Assembly: GCA_948472945.1 (NCBI GenBank)
Contig: CAOKVX010000002.1
Span: 62,001-126,000, forward strand
Reading direction: 5' to 3'
From: an uncultured Clostridia bacterium
GTDB lineage: Bacteria > Bacillota > Clostridia > Lachnospirales > Lachnospiraceae
Length of the DNA stretch: 64,000 bases
Position numbers and translations under genes: made by a program. Of the stretch, positions 56,406 to 64,000 are shown piece by piece; within the stretch, counting starts at the first letter, position 1, and every line of letters begins with the position of its first letter. The notes under the pieces are model-generated. The model saw only the letters and a list, made by a program, of their open reading frames with translations. It ran no database searches and had not been told where the DNA came from.

Positions 56406-56447
56406 AATTATTGATATTTACTATCAAATTATTGACATTTACTTTCA
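56406..56447. repeat. Two tandem 21-bp direct repeats
   Basis: AATTATTGATATTTACTATCA is followed immediately by a copy differing at two positions (19 of 21 match). They lie about 120 bp upstream of the xylanase promoter, in phase with two helical turns, so they could be tandem activator sites. The surrounding 56291-56581 is AT-rich; no gene is supported. Confidence 0.5.
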
Positions 56448-56581
56448 TATTACATATGTACAATAGATTTAAGAATATTTCAGACATTACACTAAAAAAG
56501 CTTACATGTACAAAGTTATATAGGTTTTGAAATACATGAAATAAAATTATATTTAAAAATATACACAATACAACATACAAC

Positions 56582-56608
56582 AAAAAACCACCTATAAGGT
56601 GGTTTTTT
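56582..56608 (-). terminator. Terminator of tRNA-Gln
   Basis: A 12-bp perfect stem AAAAAACCACCT/AGGTGGTTTTTT with a 3-nt loop, ending in a T-run on the minus strand directly after the tRNA. Confidence 0.9.
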
Positions 56609-56611
56609 AAG

Positions 56612-56683
56612 CTGGGCTACTAGGATTCGAACCTAGAGATGCTGGAGTCAGAGTCCAGTGCCTTACCGTTTGGCGATAGCCCA
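56612..56683 (-). tRNA. tRNA-Gln (anticodon CUG)
   Basis: On the minus strand a 72-nt cloverleaf: acceptor TGGGCTA/TAGCCCA with discriminator G, D-arm GCCAAACGGTAAGGC, anticodon stem CTGGA/TCCAG enclosing loop CTCTGAC (anticodon CTG, reads CAG), T-arm CTAGG-TTCGAAT-CCTAG. The CCA end is not encoded. The U1-A72 first pair is typical of tRNA-Gln. A terminator follows directly. Confidence 0.96.
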
Positions 56684-57091
56684 TCGATATCAACGAAAGT
56701 TATTATAGCAGACATAAAAATAAAATGCAAGCATTTTTTTTACTTTTTTCTATTTTTTTATTATGCCCTTTTTTATGAACACTTTTACGACCAATCTCAC
56801 AAATAATCCGGAATTAATGCCTCAAAAATTAACATTTGCCTGTTTTATTATATAGTGATATACTACACATGATATTCTGAAACTTACGATATTCCGACAC
56901 TTGCAGAATATAAGCCTATTTTGTTATTGTTAAACTCAGAATTCAAGCATTCGATACGCATATGTGAAGTATATTCTCCAAAAGCTTAACGTATTGCGCA
57001 TATAAAGTTGTTCATACTATAAATTAAAATGCGTTACTAATTAGTAAAATGTATTTAAAATATTATTCTCAACGAATCAGAGGTAAATTAT
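56684..57091. other. Intergenic region, no gene seen
   Basis: AT-rich stretch that must carry the tRNA-Gln promoter (minus) and the promoter of the gene at 57092 (plus). No open frame with a ribosome site, RNA motif or notable repeat was found. Confidence 0.5.
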
Positions 57092-57859
57092 ATGGCTTTA
57101 GATACAAAAAACAGGCAAACGAATCTGTCGGACGACGCCGACATATACTCGTCACATAAGGACATCCCTGAAAAAGAAAAGTGGAAGTCTATGAACCGGT
57201 CAGAGCGTATCACGCATTTCAAAGACTACTATGCGCTTCCGATACTCATAGCCGTTATCGTCATAGGTATTGCATCGTACCTGATAACCGACGCGGTTAC
57301 AAACTACAGAACCATCGTTTTTATGGCGGCGGTAATAAATGAAGACTTTGACAACGACACCCTGGAAGAGTTCAACGCAGATTTTCTAGACTATTTGGGA
57401 TGTGATGATAAAAAGGACAAATCAAACGTATGCGACGGTTATATCATGTCCGGAGGAAGCAGCGCTGACGCAGTATCAGCCACTGAGTCGATAGCATCGT
57501 ATATATATGCCAAACAACTTGACGCAATGATTTGCGACACGTCGACTTTCAACCACTATGCTTCGCTCGGGTGCTTTGCCGATCTCAGCGAACTGCTCAC
57601 GGACGAACAATATAAAAAATATTCTGAATATATATATTATCCTGTTCTGGAGGAGCCGGACAAGAGTATTCCAACACCGGACAAAGATACAATACGTCCT
57701 GATAAAACATTTCCGTGCGGAATATATTTAGGCCAAAGCCCTGTCTACAAATTGCTCGGCGGAGTACAGCCTAATCCTGTCATCGGAATCAATATAACGT
57801 CAGGCAGAAGCGAGAACGCAATAAAATTCCTTGAGTATTTGTTCCCTGAAAACGGTTGA
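57092..57859 (+). CDS. Hypothetical single-pass membrane protein
   Basis: 255 residues, family not recognised. A charged N-terminus (about 1-48, ending ERITHFKDYYAL) is followed by one transmembrane helix (PILIAVIVIGIASYLITDAV, about 49-69). A ~185-residue, mostly acidic outer domain follows (TIVFMAAVINEDFD, YIYAKQLDAMICDTSTFNHY, PVIGINITSGRSENAIKFLEYL). Its order of short beta/alpha elements, with a mid-protein DAMICDTSTF segment, loosely recalls a substrate-binding-protein lobe, but this is only an impression. AGAGG precedes the ATG. No operon partner; it is convergent with the GGDEF gene. Confidence 0.7.
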   Translation: MALDTKNRQTNLSDDADIYSSHKDIPEKEKWKSMNRSERITHFKDYYALPILIAVIVIGIASYLITDAVTNYRTIVFMAAVINEDFDNDTLEEFNADFLDYLGCDDKKDKSNVCDGYIMSGGSSADAVSATESIASYIYAKQLDAMICDTSTFNHYASLGCFADLSELLTDEQYKKYSEYIYYPVLEEPDKSIPTPDKDTIRPDKTFPCGIYLGQSPVYKLLGGVQPNPVIGINITSGRSENAIKFLEYLFPENG

Positions 57860-57911
57860 CAGATGAAATACGCCAACAATACATATAATGAAATACATTT
57901 ATGCTTCACTA

Positions 57912-59828
57912 TTAATACATTCCGGAGACCCTGTCTTTCTTTTTCTTAAACTTCTGTTTGTACATTCTGTTGTCGCTGATGTTCATATAATACTCGAGAT
58001 TTCCTACGTCAAATTCTTCGATAAGAACACTTCCGTAGCTTATCTCAACCCTAAAAGGCATTGAGTTAACGTCATTATATCCCTCGATGTATTCAATTAC
58101 GTTGGCAATAAAGCTGTCGCATTCCTCCTGAGAGTAGTTTCCAGCCACAACATTGAACTCATCACCGCCGACACGGGCGCAGATCTCTTTGCCGTGGGTG
58201 GCATAATTGAGCGCTTTACCTATCATTTTTATCGCTATGTCACCCTGCATATGTCCGAAATTGTCATTTATTTTCTTCATATCATCCATATCAACAGTCA
58301 TAACCATTATAGGTACGTCGGTCTTCTTGCAGTCGTCAAAAACTTCCGAAGCCATCTTCTCAAAACCACGACGGTTGTAAAGGTTTGTGAGAGGGTCGGT
58401 TATGTACAATAGCTCCAGTTCATTAAGCGTTTTACGAAGTTTCTCTTTATTATATATATTGTCAAGCGCACTGCTTATCTGAGTGGCAAAAGTACAAAAG
58501 CTCTCATTATGCCTTCCATAATCATAATAATTAATGGCAACATATCCGTAATTGACATCAAGGAAATGAAGCGGCATGAAATAATATATCTGCGGTTCTT
58601 CTTTCACATACATCGGCGGAACCATATCTTCAGTTTTAAATACAAGCGGATAGTCGCCCGTATGTCCCCTGTCAATGATAGCCAAGGCACAAAGAGATTC
58701 CACGGTGTATCCCTTTTTAGTTGTGCTCACAGTATTCATCCCGCTGTTTTTATCACTTTTTGTCAGGCAAAGGAAAAAGTTCTTATAATTATCATGTATA
58801 TACATGAACTCGTCAATTACCTTGCTTAACTGCTCAAGGGTCGAAGCGTCCTCAAGCGCAACCGTCATATACCTGAGCGCCCTGTTAGCACTGAATATCT
58901 TGCTGTAGTTGCTGTTGCTTAACTTTCGCTGCCTTATGTTATTCCAGACATCATTGTCCGTACAGCTGCAAGAATTCCTGTAAATGGGTTCAGCGTCAAC
59001 AACCACCACATTATCCTGTTCCCGTCCGTTTAACACGTTATCTATAATATCCACAGCCCCGTAGGCCATCTTTTTTAAAGGCATGTCAACCGTTGTAAGC
59101 ATCGGGATACTCTCACTCGACTCCGAAACATTGTCAAAGCCTGAAAGACTTATATCGTCGGGTATACTGTAACCCCTCTTAATGAGTTCCTCCATCAAAG
59201 CCAGCGCCATGTAATCGTTCGCACAAACAATTGCCTCCGGAATGCCCAGCGGCGAATTAAGAAATTGGTCGCAAGCCTCCTCCGCTTTGTCTCTCCAGTA
59301 ATCGCCGTGAAATATGTAACTCTCGTCATAAACCATATTGTATTCTTTCATAACAGATTCATATGCGGCAAGGCGAAGCTGTGCATCAAGCATCTCCCTT
59401 TTACCCGACATGTATGCAATCTTTTTACAATTATGTACATTTATAAAATGCTTTACAAGTTCAGATATTCCCGTTGCATTGTCCACTATCAAATTATAAT
59501 AACCGTCAACCCTGCATCTGACCGCAACTTTCGGCACGTCAATTTTACTAAGCTTTTCTTCAAGCATGCTCTCAACTGCCACCTCGGAAAATGTGTCCTT
59601 TAAATATATTACCCCGTCAATTTTTGAATAATCCGGAAGATTGAATATATTGCTTTCCCCATTAAGATAGTCCATCTGCTGGCCGTATGGATTATCCCAA
59701 CATATAAAAGCCGCGTTATATCCAAGTTCCCTAGCCCTGTAAGCAATATTCTTACATAATATATTCTGGTATTCTGTATGTAATTCCGTGACAAAAACCA
59801 CAATTGTCTTCAAGCTATTTTTATACAT
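57912..59828 (-). CDS. Diguanylate cyclase with LacI-type (periplasmic-binding fold) sensor domain
   Basis: 638 residues, no signal peptide or transmembrane segment, so cytosolic. Residues about 8-285 resemble the effector domain of LacI-type repressors (PEAIVCANDYMALALMEELI, ISLSGFDNVSES) without a DNA-binding helix-turn-helix. A GAF-like middle part (about 320-470) follows, then a GGDEF domain with intact GGDEF at 554-558 and LTNLYNRRGFEKMA upstream. No RxxD inhibitory site is present five residues before GGDEF. It should make c-di-GMP in response to a small ligand, possibly a sugar. The transcript begins with a c-di-GMP-I riboswitch and terminator, so its product probably controls its own synthesis. 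GGGAGG precedes the ATG. Confidence 0.85.
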   Translation of the reverse strand: MYKNSLKTIVVFVTELHTEYQNILCKNIAYRARELGYNAAFICWDNPYGQQMDYLNGESNIFNLPDYSKIDGVIYLKDTFSEVAVESMLEEKLSKIDVPKVAVRCRVDGYYNLIVDNATGISELVKHFINVHNCKKIAYMSGKREMLDAQLRLAAYESVMKEYNMVYDESYIFHGDYWRDKAEEACDQFLNSPLGIPEAIVCANDYMALALMEELIKRGYSIPDDISLSGFDNVSESSESIPMLTTVDMPLKKMAYGAVDIIDNVLNGREQDNVVVVDAEPIYRNSCSCTDNDVWNNIRQRKLSNSNYSKIFSANRALRYMTVALEDASTLEQLSKVIDEFMYIHDNYKNFFLCLTKSDKNSGMNTVSTTKKGYTVESLCALAIIDRGHTGDYPLVFKTEDMVPPMYVKEEPQIYYFMPLHFLDVNYGYVAINYYDYGRHNESFCTFATQISSALDNIYNKEKLRKTLNELELLYITDPLTNLYNRRGFEKMASEVFDDCKKTDVPIMVMTVDMDDMKKINDNFGHMQGDIAIKMIGKALNYATHGKEICARVGGDEFNVVAGNYSQEECDSFIANVIEYIEGYNDVNSMPFRVEISYGSVLIEEFDVGNLEYYMNISDNRMYKQKFKKKKDRVSGMY

Positions 59829-59891
59829 TAAATCCTCCCAATCTATCCTTTCGTACGGCGCACGACAGAATCAAAAATTACCCTATATGAA

Positions 59892-59920
59892 AAAAAGACC
59901 GAAAAAATACCGGCCTTTTT
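59892..59920 (-). terminator. Terminator downstream of the c-di-GMP riboswitch
   Basis: On the minus strand AAAAAGGCCG pairs with CGGTCTTTTT (10 bp with one G-U) around a 9-nt loop and continues as T-rich sequence. It lies between the riboswitch and the GGDEF start, the right place for an expression platform. Confidence 0.75.
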
Positions 59921-59924
59921 ATAT

Positions 59925-60035
59925 GAAGCAACCGGCTGTCATACCACCTATATATTTTTTAAAGCATACAGGTGGGTTAGACCCTATGGCTTTGTGCAAC
60001 TATCTTTCAATAGCATTACCTTTAATCCAAAAATA
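59925..60035 (-). promoter_or_regulatory. Cyclic-di-GMP-I (GEMM-I) riboswitch
   Basis: Minus-strand sequence matches the GEMM-I consensus in order: GGTAATGC, then CTAT-TGAAAG-ATAG with the GAAA tetraloop, GCACAAAGCC, the conserved ATAGGGTCTAA, a variable stem CCACCTGTATG...TATAGGTGG, then TATGACAGCCGGTTGC as the 3' core (tetraloop-receptor strand). The base aligned to Vc2 G20 is G, which points to c-di-GMP rather than cGAMP. A rho-independent terminator follows at 59892-59920 and the GGDEF gene starts at 59828. The rest of 59829-60198 holds no gene. Confidence 0.85.
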
Positions 60036-60198
60036 TTCAACATAATATTTAATTAACAATACACAAAATATAATAACTTTCTCAATATAGAATACTACCA
60101 ACAAGAAACTTTTACAAGCAAAATGTATATTATTTTCATCTTTTTTATATTTACTTTGTGCAAATTTAATAATTACACTTTCAATTTGGTTTATAATG

Positions 60199-61536
60199 TC
60201 ATTCTGACGCAATATCAGGACTTACTGTCTCAACTGGACCTATTGTCTCGTCAGAATTTTGCTGCGCGTCTTCTTTGTCATACAAGAATACTTGAATTAA
60301 ATGCGGAGCGCTCTTAATCATTCCTGCGTCGACCCCGTCAAACTGAATCTGAATAAAACATTCCCCGGAATCTGCATTTTTTAAATCTATAAATGCTTTT
60401 AATGTCTCCGAGTCGATTCCTGCAAGATTTTTTTCAGTACTCTCAACCGTAATATTATAAACCGCGGCGCTGTCTATTAATTCAGCCGTATATCCCTCAG
60501 GCACATTTCGTATTTCAATATCACCTGCCCCGAGTGAGATATCTTTAGTCTGCATCTTCTCAAGAGTTACACGCACCGATATATTTTCCTCCGAATTAAC
60601 CGTATCAACACCTTCCGGCAGGAAATTTGACAATGGCACATTAGTTTCATACTCTCCCTCGGCGCCGGTTATATCTACCGGTATCTCAAGGTAGTCCAAA
60701 TTTCGGGTTGCTTTATGAGGACCGCTGATTAATATGCTTTCAGGCGTAAACTCATATTCCCCGTTGTAAACGTAACCTTCTTTCGGAATTCCGTTTACCC
60801 TGACTACTACCGGTATCGTCTTAGTCCTGAATATAGTTATGTTTACTGCAACCTCATTTATGTTCAATCCGCTGTTGGAAAACGTAAAATATGATGAGTC
60901 AATCTCCTTGCCGTCTTTGTCGTAAGCAATCGGTTCAACGCTATCGCTAAAACTTTTCTTTGCACCGGCAACATTAACCGACACCTTAAGCGTGTCTATC
61001 TGGCTTATCTTAGAAGCTCCTCCTGACACAGTAATCATGTTCGGTTTAACTTCATAATCTCCTACGCAGTATCCGTCTGCAGCATCGCCGACAGTCTCGA
61101 CAACGACTTGTACATTTTTCGTGTCTATCTCTTCAAGCTTAACGACCATCATCTTATTTTTCGTATCTATCTCAATATTCTCGTTTTTGTCACATTTTAC
61201 TTCAATATCGGTCGCATAAACCGGCGATAGCTGTGCCAAATCAGCATATGCGGAAAAATCGGCGAGTTTAAGGCTTCTTATTACGCTGGCTTTTCCCTTT
61301 ACAACAAAATCAACACTCTGTCCCTCCACTATTTCATAAACCTGATTAATCGACGTGATTGCAGACTGATTCAGTACCTGAACCTGAAGTCCGCTAAACG
61401 TCCTTGTCGTGACAGGGTCCGCTATATTAATAACAATAAGCCAGACAACTATGGCGATAACGGCTGAAAGAATTTTATAGCCAAGATTTTTCATTATTAC
61501 AACAGTTAGAAAGTTTTTAATCCTGTTTTTCTTCAT
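60199..61536 (-). CDS. cdaR: CdaR (YbbR-domain) regulator of diadenylate cyclase
   Basis: 445 residues: one N-terminal transmembrane helix (SAVIAIVVWLIVINIADPVT, about 24-43), then about four YbbR repeats on the outside (examples RTFSGLQVQVLNQSAI, IFRTKTIPVVVRVNGIPKEG and YEFTPESILISGPHKA). CdaR binds CdaA and modulates its activity. It overlaps cdaA by 20 nt, so the two are translationally coupled. The usual third gene glmM does not follow; the operon appears to end here. Confidence 0.9.
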   Translation of the reverse strand: MKKNRIKNFLTVVIMKNLGYKILSAVIAIVVWLIVINIADPVTTRTFSGLQVQVLNQSAITSINQVYEIVEGQSVDFVVKGKASVIRSLKLADFSAYADLAQLSPVYATDIEVKCDKNENIEIDTKNKMMVVKLEEIDTKNVQVVVETVGDAADGYCVGDYEVKPNMITVSGGASKISQIDTLKVSVNVAGAKKSFSDSVEPIAYDKDGKEIDSSYFTFSNSGLNINEVAVNITIFRTKTIPVVVRVNGIPKEGYVYNGEYEFTPESILISGPHKATRNLDYLEIPVDITGAEGEYETNVPLSNFLPEGVDTVNSEENISVRVTLEKMQTKDISLGAGDIEIRNVPEGYTAELIDSAAVYNITVESTEKNLAGIDSETLKAFIDLKNADSGECFIQIQFDGVDAGMIKSAPHLIQVFLYDKEDAQQNSDETIGPVETVSPDIASE

Positions 61537-62407
61537 CCTTTTTCCCCCTCCTGTCCCTTATATGTAAAAATGACCTCCGCTTATTATCGGAGTCACTTCT
61601 ACCGAGTATTTCGTTTATACGCTGACGCAGATCTCCGGAATCAATATCCCTTGTAAGCGCTCCATTCATGGCAAGCGAAATGGCACCTGTCTCCTCGGAA
61701 ACAATTATCGTAAGGCTGTCTGACACTTCGCTCACTCCAACCGCCGCCCTGTGCCTTGTTCCAAGCTCCTTGCTAAGCTCAAGGTTATCAGACATCGGCA
61801 GATAACAGGTGGCCGAAACGATTCTGTTATCCCTTATTATGACTGCGCCGTCATGCAGAGGAGTGTTATGCTCAAATATATTTATTATAAGCTGACTGGT
61901 AACTATTGCGTCTATTCCTATTCCCGTCTTTTCTATTTCCTTTAATAATATCTCATTTTCCAGTACAATAAGAGCGCCTGTTTTATTTCTGCTCATCTCT
62001 GAGCATGCCTTGACAAGCGCTGAAACCGTTTTATCCGATACCTTGACATCGTCGTCGTCATTTTCAAATGACAGAACGCTGCTAATCACATTTTTTCTTC
62101 CAAGCTGCTCAAGGGCGCTTCGCAGTTCGGGCTGAAATACTATGAGTACTGCAATAATTCCAACATTTATCGCATTTTTAAATATCCATAAAATCACATC
62201 CATTTTGAGAAGAATTGCAACTACAGAAAAGAACAGCAGAAAAATGATGCCCTTGACAAGCATCCATGCTCTGGTGTTCCTGACCCATAATATAATCTGA
62301 TATATCGTAAACGCAATAATAATTATCTCTACAATATCAATTACGGCAAGCTCGGGCAGAGACAACCCAACCAGATAATTTTCTATAAATCCTTTAATAA
62401 CTTCCAT
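61517..62407 (-). CDS. cdaA: Membrane diadenylate cyclase (c-di-AMP synthase)
   Basis: 296 residues. Three N-terminal transmembrane helices (about 20-95), then a DAC domain with the catalytic DGA (Asp186-Gly-Ala188 in LHDGAVIIR) and RHR (Arg218-His-Arg220 in GTRHRAAVG). Makes c-di-AMP from two ATP, controlling potassium, osmotic and cell-wall balance. It starts 3 nt after the stop of the upstream membrane protein and overlaps cdaR by 20 nt. Confidence 0.95.
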   Translation of the reverse strand: MEVIKGFIENYLVGLSLPELAVIDIVEIIIIAFTIYQIILWVRNTRAWMLVKGIIFLLFFSVVAILLKMDVILWIFKNAINVGIIAVLIVFQPELRSALEQLGRKNVISSVLSFENDDDDVKVSDKTVSALVKACSEMSRNKTGALIVLENEILLKEIEKTGIGIDAIVTSQLIINIFEHNTPLHDGAVIIRDNRIVSATCYLPMSDNLELSKELGTRHRAAVGVSEVSDSLTIIVSEETGAISLAMNGALTRDIDSGDLRQRINEILGRSDSDNKRRSFLHIRDRRGKKDEEKQD

Positions 62408-62410
62408 ACT

Positions 62411-63436
62411 TTACCTATCTTCCTCCACGGTCCCGGTCACTTTATGCTCACTTTCCTCAAAGGTTTTTTCTATTGTCTCCCTGAGATTCATCGTATTGCT
62501 TGTAGGAATCTGTGCATGTATAGTCTTAACCTGCTTATCAAGGGCAGATACGCTCAACTTCGGCACGGCTCTCACATAATAATAGTATTCGTCATCCTGA
62601 AACTGTATATTTTTAACTCCAGAGTAATCGAGCGATATCCTGAAAAATTGTACCATAAACGCTATCAATCCGGAAACGCAGACTCCCACTATCACATTCA
62701 CTATATTGTCTGAATTCTCAATAAATGAAGACGAAAGTACAAACGCAACAAGCAGCAGAACTGTTCCCGTCAAAAGTGAAACATCAGAAGAGTGATTGAA
62801 GTTCTGAATTCTGATTATGTATGTAAGAAGTGCTATAAAAGCAAAAATTATCATACTAAACAGCATATATCTGTTGCCCCTTATATTATCCACAATAACA
62901 TTAAAAAAATTAATCGTGTTTGAGACGCTGGTCTCTCCTGACAATCCTGCCGCACCCTCGACCGCAAGATATACATAGTATATAAGAATTCCCAAAATGT
63001 TTGATATAATGGAATACGGCGCAAAGAACACACCGCATATAAGCGGCATCACATACGGTATTCCAAGAATATAAAGAAACGGTATGGCCAAAATCACATA
63101 TATCTGCCCGGGCACAAACCTTACATATGCAAAATATATTATAAGATACACAACCATCATTACAACAGCAAGCACAAGAGACACAGAGTACACCTGCACA
63201 ATCGAAACAAGCATTACAATTATCGAAAATACAGCATCAGGAGAAAACGCCGCAATTACTGACAGTCCAAGCGTAATTATAACATTATCCATGACCTCGC
63301 TGTATCCCATATGATAATTCATCAGTCCGAATATAGCCAAAGCAGAGACAAACTTAATCAAAATCTTCACATATACCCAGTATCTGTCCCCAATTCTCTT
63401 AATAAAATTTTTAAGTTCCAAAAGCTTAAAAATCAT
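62411..63436 (-). CDS. Polytopic membrane protein of the cdaA operon
   Basis: 341 residues from ATG 63436. The ribosome site (GGAGGAGGAA) is formed by the Glu codons ending the upstream gene, and the two overlap by 11 nt. About 8-9 hydrophobic helices (for example VFSIIVMLVSIVQVYSVSLV and LLVAFVLSSSFIENSDNIVN), then a ~75-residue cytosolic tail that is beta-like and acidic (YYYYVRAVPKLSVSALDKQV). No family recognised. Tight coupling suggests a role with c-di-AMP signalling or envelope homeostasis. Confidence 0.75.
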   Translation of the reverse strand: MIFKLLELKNFIKRIGDRYWVYVKILIKFVSALAIFGLMNYHMGYSEVMDNVIITLGLSVIAAFSPDAVFSIIVMLVSIVQVYSVSLVLAVVMMVVYLIIYFAYVRFVPGQIYVILAIPFLYILGIPYVMPLICGVFFAPYSIISNILGILIYYVYLAVEGAAGLSGETSVSNTINFFNVIVDNIRGNRYMLFSMIIFAFIALLTYIIRIQNFNHSSDVSLLTGTVLLLVAFVLSSSFIENSDNIVNVIVGVCVSGLIAFMVQFFRISLDYSGVKNIQFQDDEYYYYVRAVPKLSVSALDKQVKTIHAQIPTSNTMNLRETIEKTFEESEHKVTGTVEEDR

Positions 63437-63851
63437 CTCTTTCCTCCTCCTCATATTCTTCCCCGTCGTTCTCATAATACTTGCTTAGATATTTCAGGTA
63501 TTTAAAATATCTCTGCACCCTTTTTCTGGCATGACCGTATCTTGAAGAATACACAAACAAAGAAACAAAAACGTAAAATACAACTAAAAAAATATATATG
63601 CCAAGCGTTTTAATTCCAATAGAATCATACGGAAGCTTCACCGCATTTTTTATTACATATTCTATATTGTAAAAAATCACAAGACCCAAAACAAGCGCAT
63701 AGGCAATCGTCATACATACAACGGATTTGAGAATATTGAGCCGCACATAATCTGCTTTGTAAAATCTAACCGTATTTAAATCCTTTTTTCCGACACCCTG
63801 TTCATATGATGCCATTCGGAACATAATCTTAATCTTCTTTTTGCTAAGCAT
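63426..63851 (-). CDS. Small membrane protein, first gene of the cdaA operon
   Basis: 141 residues with two transmembrane helices (about 42-64 and 82-104: SVVCMTIAYALVLGLVIFYN and GIYIFLVVFYVFVSLFVYSS), a basic N-terminus, and a tail that passes from basic (HARKRVQRYFKYLKYL) to a run of acidic residues. The acidic run (GEEYEEEERDDF) supplies the next gene's ribosome site. Family not recognised. GGTGA precedes the ATG. Probably transcribed with the membrane protein, cdaA and cdaR. Confidence 0.7.
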   Translation of the reverse strand: MLSKKKIKIMFRMASYEQGVGKKDLNTVRFYKADYVRLNILKSVVCMTIAYALVLGLVIFYNIEYVIKNAVKLPYDSIGIKTLGIYIFLVVFYVFVSLFVYSSRYGHARKRVQRYFKYLKYLSKYYENDGEEYEEEERDDF

Positions 63852-63885
63852 AATTCACCGCCAAATTTATAATATGATGCCATGA

Positions 63886-63935
63886 TCAAAATGTCAAAAT
63901 GCCATTCATGCATGATAAGGCATTTGACATTTTGA
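63886..63935. repeat. Long inverted repeat upstream of the cdaA operon
   Basis: TCAAAATGTCAAAATGCC (63886-63903) is inverted at 63919-63935 with a single one-base bulge, giving a 17-bp stem with a 15-nt loop. It is followed by CCCGCCAAACATG, which also occurs at 54258-54270. No T-tract and no gene in 63852-64000. It could be a terminator-like element or operator shared with a gene beyond the window. Confidence 0.5.
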
Positions 63936-64000
63936 CCCGCCAAACATGCGAAAGGAGTGATTTACTGTTATTTTCGAAGTAAATCAGCAGATTTCGAATG

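Noticed and set aside
56392-56583. 63-codon minus-strand hydrophobic frame upstream of the second GH10 gene
   Set aside because: Overlaps the tRNA terminator and tandem repeats, has no ribosome site, and reflects AT-rich composition.

Overview
The window reads as chromosomal DNA of a low-GC, potentially spore-forming, strictly anaerobic Firmicute, most likely a plant-fibre-degrading Lachnospiraceae (Butyrivibrio/Roseburia-like). Support: spo0A, a gap-pgk-tpiA glycolytic cluster, class III anaerobic ribonucleotide reductase (nrdD/nrdG), a flavodiiron O2/NO reductase, a cdaA-cdaR c-di-AMP operon, GGAGG ribosome binding sites nearly everywhere, and a set of large secreted glycosidases with Lys-rich Ig-like or fibronectin-like accessory modules. 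Species-level assignment is not possible from this alone.

Layout. 1-837: 5' part of ilvE. 1166-7602: secreted polysaccharide enzymes (GHL10-type, GH95, GH10). 7769-10421: a flavodiiron protein coupled to an odd secreted SGNH hydrolase-Ig-flavodoxin fusion. 10718-25381: a glycosidase block with an unclassified cytosolic protein, two cytosolic GH43, a secreted GH2, a BspA-type leucine-rich-repeat protein and a secreted GH59. 25720-32451: TrpB2, a chemoreceptor, an LRR remnant, a MATE transporter and a nitroreductase. 32591-35754: gap-pgk-tpiA. 36124-36933: spo0A. 37243-38427: a decayed GH78/AraC pair. 38476-46271: a LacI-type regulator with two GH2 enzymes, one cytosolic and one secreted. 46369-47588: a hairpin-rich putative small RNA followed by an Abi_2-family HEPN protein. 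47604-51020: dut, nrdG, nrdD. 51386-54171: a sigma-like protein lacking region 4, ilvC and ilvH. 54534-56207: a second, divergent GH10. 56612-56683: tRNA-Gln(CUG). 57912-60035: a LacI-fold/GGDEF protein behind a c-di-GMP-I riboswitch. 60199-63851: cdaR, cdaA and two membrane proteins.

How it works together (inference). Secreted enzymes with cell-surface-type accessory modules would cut xylan and galactose-, fucose- and arabinose-bearing side chains outside the cell. Cytosolic GH43 and GH2 enzymes would finish imported oligosaccharides, feeding the glycolytic genes. No sugar transporter lies in the window. Several loci are eroding: GH78/AraC, the LRR remnant and debris at 21.4-22.1 kb. Dispersed palindromic repeats sit in the gaps around 30.2, 36.0, 37.1 and 52.4 kb.

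Best candidates for follow-up are the small RNA plus HEPN Abi_2 pair at 46.4-47.6 kb (possible RNA-antitoxin defence system), the riboswitch-controlled sugar-sensor-like diguanylate cyclase at 57.9-60.0 kb, the SGNH-Ig-flavodoxin fusion at 7.8-9.3 kb, and the region-4-less sigma-like protein at 51.4-52.3 kb.
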